From: Devosia sp. Root413D1
GTDB taxonomy: Bacteria; Pseudomonadota; Alphaproteobacteria; Rhizobiales; Devosiaceae
Length of the DNA: 64,000 nucleotides
Assembly: GCF_001425235.1 (NCBI RefSeq)
Contig: NZ_LMEA01000012.1
Location: 1 to 64,000 of the forward strand
Reading direction: 5' to 3'
Numbering within the stretch: the first letter of the stretch is position 1; each line of letters opens with the position of its first letter. Made by a program: the position numbers and the translations under genes. Of the stretch, positions 44,981 to 53,004 are shown in pieces. The notes beneath the pieces were generated by a model. The model saw only the letters and a program-made list of their open reading frames with translations. It was not told where the DNA came from and did no database searches.

Positions 44981-45000
44981 CCCTAAGTAAACCCCCTAAG
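44981..45000 (+). promoter_or_regulatory. Possible FixJ site: CCCTAAG direct repeat upstream of fixK
   Basis: CCCTAAG occurs twice with 13-bp period (44981-44987 and 44994-45000), 70 bases before the fixK start. FixJ activates fixK promoters in rhizobia, and there is no FNR-type box here. The assignment is by position and not by a verified consensus. Confidence 0.3.
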
Positions 45001-45069
45001 ACTCGGACCGGAATTTCGTAAATCGGGGGAACGGCTACCTTCGGATCATCGCAATCAAGGGTAGCAAAA

Positions 45070-45717
45070 ATGCACATCCAGCCGACTTTCCGCGTCAACC
45101 AGCCGACCAATGCTGCGGGCGCCGGGGTCTCCGCCCTGTTGACTGCGATGCAGCCCGCGGCGATCACCTTCTATCGGGCCGATGCCGTTATCTATGCGCA
45201 GGGCGAGGCAGCCGGCCCCCTCTACCTGGTTGAGTTTGGCACTGTTCGCATCTGCCGGTTGACGGCCGATGGCCGGCGGTTGATCAGCGCCTTCCACGCG
45301 GCTGGTGAGGTTTTCGGCTTCGAGGCGGGCCCCGAGCACGAATCCTATGCCGAGAGCGTGGATGGCGCCGGCGTTCGCGTGCTCCGCACCAGCTGTAGCG
45401 AGCAGCCCACCGGCAGTATGCTGCTGCTGGCGCTCAAGAGCCTCGCTCGCACACAGAGCCACCTGATGGTGCTCGGACGCAGGACTGCGAACGAGCGCAT
45501 GGCAGCCCTCATCCTCGATCTGGCTGAACGTCAGGGCGACGAGAAACTCGTGCACCTGCCGATGCAGCGCTACGACATCGCCGACTATCTCGGCATCACC
45601 TTCGAGACGGTGTCCCGTATTCTCCGCGTCCTGAAAGACCAGGGCGTGATCCGGCTCCGCTCCATCAGCGAAATCGAGATACTCGATCTCACTGCCTTGC
45701 AGGACATGTGTGACTGA
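45070..45717 (+). CDS. fixK: Crp/Fnr-family regulator FixK
   Basis: 215 aa, Crp-like sensor domain (AVIYAQGEAAGPLYLVEFGT, VRICRLTADGRRLISAFHAA) without the N-terminal Cys cluster of FNR, and a C-terminal helix-turn-helix with recognition helix TFETVSRILRVLK. This is the FixK2-type arrangement: activity is set by synthesis under FixLJ, not by an Fe-S cluster. The recognition helix E-x2-SR predicts binding to the TTGA-N6-TCAA boxes seen around. Confidence 0.88.
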   Translation: MHIQPTFRVNQPTNAAGAGVSALLTAMQPAAITFYRADAVIYAQGEAAGPLYLVEFGTVRICRLTADGRRLISAFHAAGEVFGFEAGPEHESYAESVDGAGVRVLRTSCSEQPTGSMLLLALKSLARTQSHLMVLGRRTANERMAALILDLAERQGDEKLVHLPMQRYDIADYLGITFETVSRILRVLKDQGVIRLRSISEIEILDLTALQDMCD

Positions 45718-45762
45718 CAAAAGTCGCAGCGTTCAAACGACCTCCAACCATTCGAGAGACAA

Positions 45763-46959
45763 ATGAGTATCTTGCTTGCGGCAAAGTACCAGCTGGCTCG
45801 CTTCCGGCCGCTGCTCACTGCGGCCGGAGCGGCCGCCATAATCCTGCCTCTGGCGGCAACGCCCGCCGAGGCCCACGTCAAGTGGTTTGCGCCCTACATT
45901 GTCGGCGCAGCGCCGCAGCCGATCATGTCAACGCTGACGAACACCTGGTTCTGGCTCGCCATCGGGCTGGTGCTGGTATTCTTCATCGGAACGCGCATCG
46001 TCGAGCGCACCCGGCTCGGCGAGGCGACGCTCGCCGGCATGGACAAGGTCTCGGGACCGCTCTGGAACCGGTCGGACGATTTCGTCCGTGTGGTGATCGG
46101 CGCCTTCTTCGTGGCGATCTTCGCAGTCGGTGGCGTCTACCTCACGCCTGATCTCAAGACGCCGGCCGAGTGGGTGTCGTGGCTGCAACTGCTGATTGCG
46201 TTTGGCATCTTCTCGCGGAAGACCCAGCCCTTTTCGGCTGCGGGCATCATCCTCCTCTGGGTCCTGGCACTGCGCGACTACGACATCTTCCACTTGCTCG
46301 ACTATCTGGCGCTGGGCGTTGCCATTGCGGGCTATCTCGTTCTTGAAAGCTCGAACAATCCGGAGTGGCGGAAGCACAGGTTCGAACTGCTGCGCTGGGG
46401 TGTGGCCATCGCGTTGATGTGGTCGAGCCTCGAGAAGTTCGCCTATCCCGAATGGTTCTATCCGCTCGTCGACGAGAAGCCCTTCCTGACCTTCGGGATG
46501 TCGCGCGACGTGTTCATACCGATGGCTGGCGTCGCGGAGTTCACCATGGGCTTTGGCCTGCTCTGGACCCCATTGGTTCGTCGGCTGTCGGCGATCAGCC
46601 TGTTCGTGATCTTCAACGCCGCGGTGTATCCTTTCGGCAGAATGGACCTCGTCGGCCACGCCTTGATCATGGCAATCATCGTCATCATCGCCATCGATCC
46701 GACGCGTGAGATGCACTTCCTGCCGGCCCTCAAGAAGGGCCTGAGGAGCGTGCCGGTCGGACTGGCAGCTGCCCTGGTGGTCATCGCCGGCAGCTACTGG
46801 GGCCTCCACACGGCGATCTACGGTCCCGAGGGCCGGGCGGCTACTGAACAAATGACGACGCACAGCCCCGATCCGGACCACCCTCATGCCGACGAGGCAG
46901 CACACGCCGACGCCGCGCCGCATGATCACGCCGAGCTGGTATCGGCTTCCACTCACTAG
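45763..46959 (+). CDS. Multi-pass membrane protein with histidine-rich tail
   Basis: 398 aa. It has a signal-like first helix (ILPLAATPAEAHVKWF), then about eight to ten membrane segments, including a DoxX-like part (WGVAIALMWSSLEKFAYPEW; FTMGFGLLWTPLVRRL). The last 35 residues are periplasmic or cytoplasmic and rich in His, Asp and Ala (HSPDPDHPHADEAAHADA), a likely metal-binding tail. It follows fixK by 45 bp. The copper-handling context suggests metal transport or redox, but function is unknown. Confidence 0.7.
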   Translation: MSILLAAKYQLARFRPLLTAAGAAAIILPLAATPAEAHVKWFAPYIVGAAPQPIMSTLTNTWFWLAIGLVLVFFIGTRIVERTRLGEATLAGMDKVSGPLWNRSDDFVRVVIGAFFVAIFAVGGVYLTPDLKTPAEWVSWLQLLIAFGIFSRKTQPFSAAGIILLWVLALRDYDIFHLLDYLALGVAIAGYLVLESSNNPEWRKHRFELLRWGVAIALMWSSLEKFAYPEWFYPLVDEKPFLTFGMSRDVFIPMAGVAEFTMGFGLLWTPLVRRLSAISLFVIFNAAVYPFGRMDLVGHALIMAIIVIIAIDPTREMHFLPALKKGLRSVPVGLAAALVVIAGSYWGLHTAIYGPEGRAATEQMTTHSPDPDHPHADEAAHADAAPHDHAELVSASTH

Positions 46960-46993
46960 CAAGGCCATCGCGGGCCTGTATCAATGAACGACG

Positions 46994-47017
46994 GCGGCGA
47001 CCATTGGCGGTCGCCGC
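46994..47017 (+). terminator. Rho-independent-like hairpin
   Basis: GCGGCGACC / GGTCGCCGC, a perfect 9-bp stem with a 6-base loop followed by TTCGTTCC, 35 bases after the His-tail membrane protein stop. Probable end of the fixK downstream unit. Confidence 0.55.
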
Positions 47018-47044
47018 TTCGTTCCACCACTGGGCGACTTCGCA

Positions 47045-47659
47045 ATGCTAACATTCGAGACGCTCGCTGCGTTTGTCCTCGCGAGTCTGGTCATCGAGCT
47101 CACGCCCGGGCCGAACATGACATATCTCGCCCTGCTGGCAGCACGACATGGGAGGCGGCCGGGATACGCCGCGGTCGTTGGGGTGGCCGTGGGCCTCGGC
47201 GTCCTGGGGTTGCTTGCATCCCTCGGGCTGGCGACGCTCCTGCAGTCGTCGCCTCCGATCTACGGTGTCCTCCGCTGGGGTGGGGTCGCCTATCTCCTCT
47301 ATCTCGCCTGGGAGGCCTGGAATGAGGACCTCTCCGGGGACACCACCGCGGATGACGGACGCTATTTCACCCGGGGCCTGATTACGAACCTGCTGAATCC
47401 CAAGGCCGCCCTATTCTATGTGGCGGTCATGCCGGGCTTTTTGCCCGCCGGGGATACCGGCTGGCGCTCGACCGCCGTGCTCGCGGCGCTGTACGTCGCC
47501 GTCGCAACGGTGGTCCACGGCGGCATCGTGAGCCTTGCCGGCGCCCTCCGTCCGTTGTTTGCGAACCGAGGCCTGATTGCCGCCGTAGGCAAGCTGTTCG
47601 CGCTTGCACTGGTGGCCGTCGCTGCATGGGTTGCCTACGCGACCCGCGCCCCATTTTGA
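47045..47659 (+). CDS. LysE/RhtB-family amino acid exporter
   Basis: 204 aa, six membrane segments. The family signature is visible at the start (VIELTPGPNMTYLALLAARH) and in GLITNLLNPKAALFYVAVMP. It exports amino acids or small metabolites by proton antiport. It stands alone without an FNR-type box; substrate unknown. Confidence 0.9.
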   Translation: MLTFETLAAFVLASLVIELTPGPNMTYLALLAARHGRRPGYAAVVGVAVGLGVLGLLASLGLATLLQSSPPIYGVLRWGGVAYLLYLAWEAWNEDLSGDTTADDGRYFTRGLITNLLNPKAALFYVAVMPGFLPAGDTGWRSTAVLAALYVAVATVVHGGIVSLAGALRPLFANRGLIAAVGKLFALALVAVAAWVAYATRAPF

Positions 47660-47676
47660 TGCGCCGCGAGCCATTC

Positions 47677-47690
47677 TTGACTTCGATCAA
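47677..47690. promoter_or_regulatory. FNR/FixK-type box
   Basis: TTGACTTCGATCAA, 52 bases upstream of ATG 47743, supporting that start for the DUF6544-like gene. Confidence 0.78.
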
Positions 47691-47742
47691 TGCGGCAGCA
47701 GGTCCGGTGTTATCGATAGATACGTGCCTGGAAGCCCAAAAA

Positions 47743-48576
47743 ATGAAATGGGGTCGCGCGATGCTGCTTTTGGTGATTGTGGGCCTGGCCGGCGTGGCAG
47801 CTTACGTCTGGTTCGAGAGCCGGAACTTCGAGACCCTGATTGCCGGCTTGCGCGAGCGGGTTATCGCGGCCGGCGAGCCGGCCGCGGCTGCGATAGAACT
47901 TCCCGACATCGTGCGCGCCTATGCGATGCGGGCGGGAGGCAGCATCGGCGGGCCCGCATTCGTTCACCTCCGCCATCGCGCCACGCTGGTCACGGACCAG
48001 CGTCGACCACCCATGGATATCGGCGCGGACCAATGGCTGGCAACGCGTCGAACGGACCTCGCCTGGGTCGGTCGCGGCTCCATGTTTGGGTTACCCGTCT
48101 CTGTCATCGACAGCTTCGTTGGCGGCACGGGGCTGCTGGAAGCGCGCTTGGCAGGCGTCCTGCCTGTGGCGAAGGGCCTTGGCGCCGATTTCGACAAGGG
48201 GGAGCTACAGCGCTATCTGTCCGAGCTGCCGGTTCATCCAGATGCGATCCTCAACAATATGCAATTGAGATGGCGGCAGATCGAGGGTGGCGTGGTCGAG
48301 GTGAGCGGCACGTCCCGAACGGGGCCGGCAAGCGTTCGGCTCTTCTTCGATGCGTCGGGCGACATAGTCAGTCTGGATGCAGCGGACCGCCCTATGACGG
48401 TGGGCAGCACCACCGTGCCCACGTTGTGGAAAGGACATTTCAGCAAATACAAGCAGTTCGGACGCTATCGCATCCCGAGCTACGGCGAAGTCAGCTGGGT
48501 GCTGTCTGAGGGACCTTTCACCTACTGGAAAGGCGAGATCGTTGCGTACGAGCCGAGCAGCGACGTCAACTTCTGA
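47743..48576 (+). CDS. DUF6544-like protein with N-terminal membrane anchor
   Basis: 277 aa. A single helix (MLLLVIVGLAGVAAYVWFES) is followed by a beta-rich domain: MDIGADQWLATRRTDLAWVG, the central GELQRYLSELPVHPDAILNN, RTGPASVRLFFDASGDIVSL and GRYRIPSYGEVSWVL. This pattern fits the DUF6544 (former DUF6920) family as I know it. The box 52 bases upstream places it in the low-oxygen regulon. Function unknown. Confidence 0.7.
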   Translation: MKWGRAMLLLVIVGLAGVAAYVWFESRNFETLIAGLRERVIAAGEPAAAAIELPDIVRAYAMRAGGSIGGPAFVHLRHRATLVTDQRRPPMDIGADQWLATRRTDLAWVGRGSMFGLPVSVIDSFVGGTGLLEARLAGVLPVAKGLGADFDKGELQRYLSELPVHPDAILNNMQLRWRQIEGGVVEVSGTSRTGPASVRLFFDASGDIVSLDAADRPMTVGSTTVPTLWKGHFSKYKQFGRYRIPSYGEVSWVLSEGPFTYWKGEIVAYEPSSDVNF

Positions 48577-48647
48577 GGTCCAGGGAACATCCCAGGATCT
48601 AGGAATGAGCCTCTGCAGGCCACCTTCGCACAAGACGTCTGCAGATT

Positions 48648-48661
48648 TTGATCCTGATCAA
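48648..48661. promoter_or_regulatory. FNR box
   Basis: TTGATCCTGATCAA, exact TTGAT-N4-ATCAA, 64 bases before ATG 48726 of the carboxylesterase. The TTG of the box begins an apparent longer frame, which is therefore not the real start. Confidence 0.85.
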
Positions 48662-48725
48662 TCTGCCAGGGGAGCCGACCGGCTACGATCCCAACCATCT
48701 TGTGGGGCGCCAGATGGAGGCCGCT

Positions 48726-50303
48726 ATGAGGCGACGTCGTTTTCTGATTGGTTCTGCCGGTTCGGGACTGGCAGCGGGACTGTGGCCGGCTCCAGCGATT
48801 TCGGACGATGGCTTCCCTACCGTCGCAACTTCGAGCGGGCAGCTCCGCGGCGCGACTGTGGATGGCATCCATAACTTCAAGGGCGTCCCCTTTGCGGCGC
48901 CCCCGATCGGGCAAAACCGCCTGCGACCTCCCCGAACCTCCGAAACTTGGGATGGTATTCGAGACGCCACCGCGTTCGGCCCAAAGCCACCGCAACCGCC
49001 CTACCCGCCCATGGTCGCGGCCTTGTTGCCGCCGGAGGTGCCGGGTCCGGGCGACAACTGCCTGACGCTGAACATCTGGTCGCCGGCGCTGGGCGAGGTA
49101 GGCCTGCCTGTCATGCTCTGGATACCCGGCGGCATGTACGAGTACCATGCCACAGGCGCCTCTCCCTGGTACGACGGAACCAGCTTCGCCCGCGACGGCG
49201 TTGTCTTCGTTTCCATCAACCACCGCGTCGGTGCGGAGGGCTTCCTCTTCCTGAACGACGGGATCTCCAACCTGGGTCTGCTCGACCAGATTGCGGCTCT
49301 CGAGTGGGTTCAGCAGAACATCGCCGTGTTCGGTGGCGATCCAGGCAACGTCACGATATTCGGCGAGTCCGCCGGCGGGCTGAGCGTTGGAACTCTCCTT
49401 TCGATGCCGCGTGCCAAGGGACTCTTCCGGCGAGCGATCATAGAAAGCGGAGGCGGCCATCATGTGAGCACGCCGAGGACCGCCGAACGCATTGGTCGAC
49501 GGCTGGCTGAGCTACTTGGGACCGACGCAAGGCGCGAGGCCATCGCCGCCGTTCCAATCGAGCAGATGCTGAAGGCGCAGGAAGCCCTGCGGGGCGAGCT
49601 TCTCTCAAATCCAGACCCGGCGTTCTGGGGGGAGATCATGCTCGATGGGCTGCCGTGGGAACCAGTCATCGATGGTGACCTGATCCCGGTCCGGCCGATC
49701 GACGCGATCTCGGCCGGCATCGGTGCGGATGTCGACATACTCTCAGGATCGAACACCGAGGAGTGGCGACTGTTTCTGGTACCCGGCGGCGTAATCGACG
49801 CGATCGGTGAAGAGGCCCTTGCGGGGACAATCATGGCAACGGGGTTGCCGGTGGCAGCCACTCTTGCCGCATACAGGGACCGGTATCCCGGCGCGAGTGC
49901 GGGCGACCTGTTCGCGGCGGTGATGACGGACTGGTATTGGCGGGTTCCCGCGCTGAGACTTGCCGAGGCGCACTCGGCCCAGGGCAAGGGAAGCACCTTC
50001 ATGTACGAGTTTGCATGGCGCTCGCCTCAGTTCGACGGGCGCCTGGGTGCCGGTCATGCCGTCGAGATCCCGTTCGTGTTCGATATGCTCGGCGCCCAAA
50101 CCGAGCAGCTTCTCGGTGCTAGGCCGCCGCAACAGCTTGCGGATGAGATGCATAAGGCATGGACGCGTTTTGCCACCACCGGGGATGCCGGCTGGCCTGA
50201 ATTCGACACGGCGCGACGGGCCACAATGCACTTCGATGTGCCGTCTACCGTCGTCGAGGATCCAATGGCCGCGGAGCGACGCCTCTGGGAGGGCGTGCGC
50301 TAG
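48726..50303 (+). CDS. Carboxylesterase/lipase family protein with Tat signal
   Basis: 525 aa type-B carboxylesterase. The signal MRRRRFLIGSAGSGLAAGLW has a twin-arginine motif, so export is by Tat. Seen: GVPFAAPPIGQNRLRPP, the oxyanion segment MLWIPGGMYE and the nucleophile Ser in FGESAGGLS (near residue 220). The ATG 48726 has TGGAGG upstream. Location just after an FNR box is unusual for this family. Substrate unknown. Confidence 0.85.
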   Translation: MRRRRFLIGSAGSGLAAGLWPAPAISDDGFPTVATSSGQLRGATVDGIHNFKGVPFAAPPIGQNRLRPPRTSETWDGIRDATAFGPKPPQPPYPPMVAALLPPEVPGPGDNCLTLNIWSPALGEVGLPVMLWIPGGMYEYHATGASPWYDGTSFARDGVVFVSINHRVGAEGFLFLNDGISNLGLLDQIAALEWVQQNIAVFGGDPGNVTIFGESAGGLSVGTLLSMPRAKGLFRRAIIESGGGHHVSTPRTAERIGRRLAELLGTDARREAIAAVPIEQMLKAQEALRGELLSNPDPAFWGEIMLDGLPWEPVIDGDLIPVRPIDAISAGIGADVDILSGSNTEEWRLFLVPGGVIDAIGEEALAGTIMATGLPVAATLAAYRDRYPGASAGDLFAAVMTDWYWRVPALRLAEAHSAQGKGSTFMYEFAWRSPQFDGRLGAGHAVEIPFVFDMLGAQTEQLLGARPPQQLADEMHKAWTRFATTGDAGWPEFDTARRATMHFDVPSTVVEDPMAAERRLWEGVR

Positions 50304-50350
50304 AACCGCACAACCTCCAGGGTCACCGATGTCTTCAATGGGAGCGCGAA

Positions 50351-50803
50351 CTAGGCCGAAGCTGGGGCCAGGCCGAGGAGCGAGCGTAGCGGTCCTGGAA
50401 CGGCAACCAGATCGCCGATGGAATACTCATCCAGCACCGCCAGGAAGGCCTGTTGCGCACGCTGCAGCGCGATCTTGAGGGAACAGGCGCGGCGCAGGGG
50501 GCAATCCTCATTGTCCGGCTGAAAGCACGGCACGATGTCCATGTCCGGCTCGGTATGTCGCAGCACGGCGCCAATGACGATCTCATCGGCCGGCCTTCCC
50601 AGCCGCATGCCGCCGCCACGCCCGCGCACGGTTTCGACGTAGCCGGCCTGGCCCAGTTGGTGGGTGACCTTCATCAGGTGATTGACGGACATGCCGTAGG
50701 CTTCGGCTACTTCCGTGATGGTCGAGAGCCGTTCGGGCCGAACGGCGAGAAACATCAGCAGTCGGAGAGAATAGTCACTGTAGACCGTCAGGCGCATTGG
50801 CAC
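50351..50803 (-). CDS. nsrR: Rrf2-family regulator, NsrR-like nitric oxide sensor
   Basis: 150 aa. The N-terminal winged helix MRLTVYSDYSLRLLMFLAVR with wing RGRGGGMRLGRP, and the Fe-S ligands C93-X7-C101-X5-C107, match the Rrf2 group that includes NsrR. NsrR represses NO-stress genes until NO damages its cluster. It is upstream of pseudoazurin and NnrS on the same strand, and an NsrR-type operator precedes pseudoazurin. The ATG at 50797 is an equally good start. Confidence 0.83.
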   Translation of the reverse strand: MPMRLTVYSDYSLRLLMFLAVRPERLSTITEVAEAYGMSVNHLMKVTHQLGQAGYVETVRGRGGGMRLGRPADEIVIGAVLRHTEPDMDIVPCFQPDNEDCPLRRACSLKIALQRAQQAFLAVLDEYSIGDLVAVPGPLRSLLGLAPASA

Positions 50804-50874
50804 CGTCCTTTTCCTCGGGCCACAGGTCGGTTGGAGGCGAGGCGCCGCAAGATCACCTCGAGTCCAGGATCAGG

Positions 50875-51321
50875 CTATTGCCGCGGCGAAGTCTTGGCAA
50901 ACAGCTCCATCATCCGCGCCTGCGCCTTGGCCGGCAGGCGGACGTCCATCAGCCCGGTCAAGTTGGATTTGTCGCCGCCCACCTCGATCAGGCCGACCAT
51001 TCCCATGCCGAAATGCGGCTGGCATTTGAACCCGTAGAGGCCGGGAACCGTGAAGGTCACGGTGAACTCCTCGTTGAGGTTCCCCTTCCAGGTTTCGGCG
51101 TCGGTTGGGATCATGCCGAGGATGGTCTCTGCATTGTGACCCTTGTCCGCCGGAATGAACGTCACCGTGTCACCCGGCTCGATCTGCAGGAACGAGGGCG
51201 AAAAGCCCATGGTCTTGCCGTCGGTACCCTTGTTGAGCATCAGAACGTCGAAATTCGCCGCCTGGGCCGACCCGCTGATCGCCAACAGGGCCGCCGCGAC
51301 TAAGAGTAAACGTGACTTCAT
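50875..51321 (-). CDS. Pseudoazurin
   Basis: 148 aa periplasmic type-1 copper protein. Signal peptide to about residue 21 (ISGSAQAANF). The copper ligands are His62 (GHNAET), Cys100, His103 and Met108 in GFKCQPHFGMGMVG. It donates electrons to copper nitrite reductase and N2O reductase and may feed the cbb3 oxidase. An inverted repeat of NsrR type sits 13 bases upstream of its start. Confidence 0.93.
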   Translation of the reverse strand: MKSRLLLVAAALLAISGSAQAANFDVLMLNKGTDGKTMGFSPSFLQIEPGDTVTFIPADKGHNAETILGMIPTDAETWKGNLNEEFTVTFTVPGLYGFKCQPHFGMGMVGLIEVGGDKSNLTGLMDVRLPAKAQARMMELFAKTSPRQ

Positions 51322-51334
51322 GGAATCCTCCTAA

Positions 51335-51357
51335 AAGATGCCTTCACAATACATCTT
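51335..51357. promoter_or_regulatory. NsrR-type operator upstream of pseudoazurin
   Basis: A 23-base imperfect palindrome with half-sites AAGATGCCTTC and AATACATCTT around a central base, very like the 11-1-11 AAGATGYATTT consensus known for NsrR in enterobacteria. It lies immediately before the pseudoazurin ribosome binding site, where a bound repressor would block transcription. The candidate regulator gene is 72 bases beyond the pseudoazurin stop. Confidence 0.6.
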
Positions 51358-51423
51358 TAGAGCGATCCGTCTGGCCTGGCAATGCGTCGCAAGGCCGTGG
51401 GGCCCGGCATGCGGCCTACTGCC

Positions 51424-52644
51424 TCATCCGGCTTTCAGCCTTGGTGAAACGAGCATCGGCCCGAATTCGAGGACGAACAACCCGAATGCAATGAGCCAGC
51501 ACGCGCCGCTCAGGGAGAGCAGGAGGTGGTATTGCGATGGAATGAGCTCGGCAAATGGCCGCAGCACCGCTGAAAGCGTCAGCGCCAGGTAGGCAACCGA
51601 AGTGCGCGGGGACGCGGTGAGCGCTCGCCCGGTATGCCCGAGGCTCGCGCGGGTCATCACGGCAAATGTCATCCCTGCGATGGCTCCCACAGTCAGGACG
51701 TGAAGCGCGGAGGCATTGGCGATCCAGCCGACGGAGGCGAGAGCAACCGACAGCATCCCAAGGGGGATGAATGCGTAGCCAACGTGAAGGGCCAGCAACA
51801 GCGGCTCGTCAACCGTGCGCTGGCCGTGCCATCGGGCCAGCCGGACAGCATGGAGAATCGCAGCACCCACCGCTGCGCAGGCAGTGACGATGGTCTCGGG
51901 AAAGACCACCCACAGCACCAAGGTCACCAGCAGCCACGCCGTCGCAGCGATATCGAAGCGGCCGAACGGGGCCGGCAGTCGGGGTGAGCCTGCCTTTGCG
52001 AGCCAGTTCCTCGTGAAGCTCGGAACGATGCGGCCGCCGACGACGGCAATCAGCATCACGTAGATGGCAACACCAGCCCGGGACGCCTCAAGCGCCACGC
52101 CGTTGAACGCCACCGACACATGGAACGCGATGTTGACCAGCGAAAGGGCGCTCAGGCCGGCCAGTATCTTGAGGTTCTTCCAGTTCTCTCCCGCGATGAT
52201 CTCTGTCGCAGCTATCACAGCCATCAGCGGCAGGAAGCAGGCCTCGGCCAGCATCGACAGCGGCAGGCCAATGACGCCCGGAACGGCCATGACCAGCCGG
52301 CCCACAAGCCACACAGCAACCAACCCGAGCAAAGGCAACCCTGACACCGGCAGGCGGCCGGTCCAATTGGGAATGGCGGTCAACATGTAGCCCGCCAGCG
52401 CGGCGCTGGTGTAGCCGAACAGCATCTCGTGAGCGTGCCAGTTGAGCATGCCGTAGTCGCCGCCGATCTCCCAGCCGGCGGTCAAGGCTCCAATCCAGCC
52501 AAGCATCGCGGCGATGGCAAAGATCCCCGCCAGCAGGAAAAACGGGCGGAACCCGTAGGACAGAACCGGCGGCCCGCTTCTGGCGATGCCTCGTGGCACT
52601 GGTTTGCGAGCCTTGCTGACTACATTGCCCAAGCCGAAGTTCAT
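51424..52644 (-). CDS. nnrS: NnrS family membrane protein
   Basis: 406 aa with about 12 membrane segments. It has the NnrS signatures SYGFRPFFLLAGIFA, WHAHEMLFGYTSAALAGYML and GGRIVPSFTRNWL. NnrS is a heme-copper membrane protein that protects against NO and is part of denitrification regulons. AAAGGAGC precedes ATG 52644. A Dnr-type box lies 58 bases upstream. Confidence 0.92.
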   Translation of the reverse strand: MNFGLGNVVSKARKPVPRGIARSGPPVLSYGFRPFFLLAGIFAIAAMLGWIGALTAGWEIGGDYGMLNWHAHEMLFGYTSAALAGYMLTAIPNWTGRLPVSGLPLLGLVAVWLVGRLVMAVPGVIGLPLSMLAEACFLPLMAVIAATEIIAGENWKNLKILAGLSALSLVNIAFHVSVAFNGVALEASRAGVAIYVMLIAVVGGRIVPSFTRNWLAKAGSPRLPAPFGRFDIAATAWLLVTLVLWVVFPETIVTACAAVGAAILHAVRLARWHGQRTVDEPLLLALHVGYAFIPLGMLSVALASVGWIANASALHVLTVGAIAGMTFAVMTRASLGHTGRALTASPRTSVAYLALTLSAVLRPFAELIPSQYHLLLSLSGACWLIAFGLFVLEFGPMLVSPRLKAG

Positions 52645-52702
52645 GGTCCTGCCGCTCCTTTGGTGGCGCAGCGATGAATGCCAGTCCAAACCGCCCCGGT
52701 CT

Positions 52703-52716
52703 TTGCTATCGCGCAA
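52703..52716. promoter_or_regulatory. Dnr/NnrR-type box, divergent
   Basis: TTGCTATCGCGCAA (TTGC-N6-GCAA), 58 bases from nnrS (minus) and 57 from the DUF1858 gene (plus), an almost symmetric divergent control site. Confidence 0.68.
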
Positions 52717-52773
52717 GGAAGTCGCTCGGCGCCTGCGTAACGTTTGGTGACAGGAGAAGCCGGAGACGCCGCG

Positions 52774-53004
52774 ATGCCTAGAACCGACATTGACGACCTG
52801 AGTCTCGCAGAGATCATGTCAAAGTGGCCGTCGACCATCAGGGTGTTCCTCGACCGCCGCATGCACTGTGTGGGATGTCCGATAGCGCCGTTCCACACCT
52901 TGGTCGACGCGGCGGAGGAACACGCCCTGCTGCTGGCCGGATTGGCTGCCGACATCGAACGGGCCAGGCTCAGAGATAGCCAGGTTTCAGCCCGTCACCG
53001 ATGA
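52774..53004 (+). CDS. DUF1858 domain protein
   Basis: 76 aa. LAEIMSKWPSTIRVFLDRRM followed by HCVGCPIAPFHTL is the DUF1858 pattern with the redox-active CxxC; the domain is often linked to hybrid-cluster and denitrification genes. It is divergent from nnrS across a Dnr-type box. Its last 35 bases overlap the 3' end of the convergent dnr gene. Confidence 0.87.
   Translation: MPRTDIDDLSLAEIMSKWPSTIRVFLDRRMHCVGCPIAPFHTLVDAAEEHALLLAGLAADIERARLRDSQVSARHR

Noticed and set aside
48648-48725. TTG start for the carboxylesterase at 48648
   Set aside because: That TTG is the first half of the FNR box; ATG 48726 has TGGAGG upstream and begins a twin-arginine signal.
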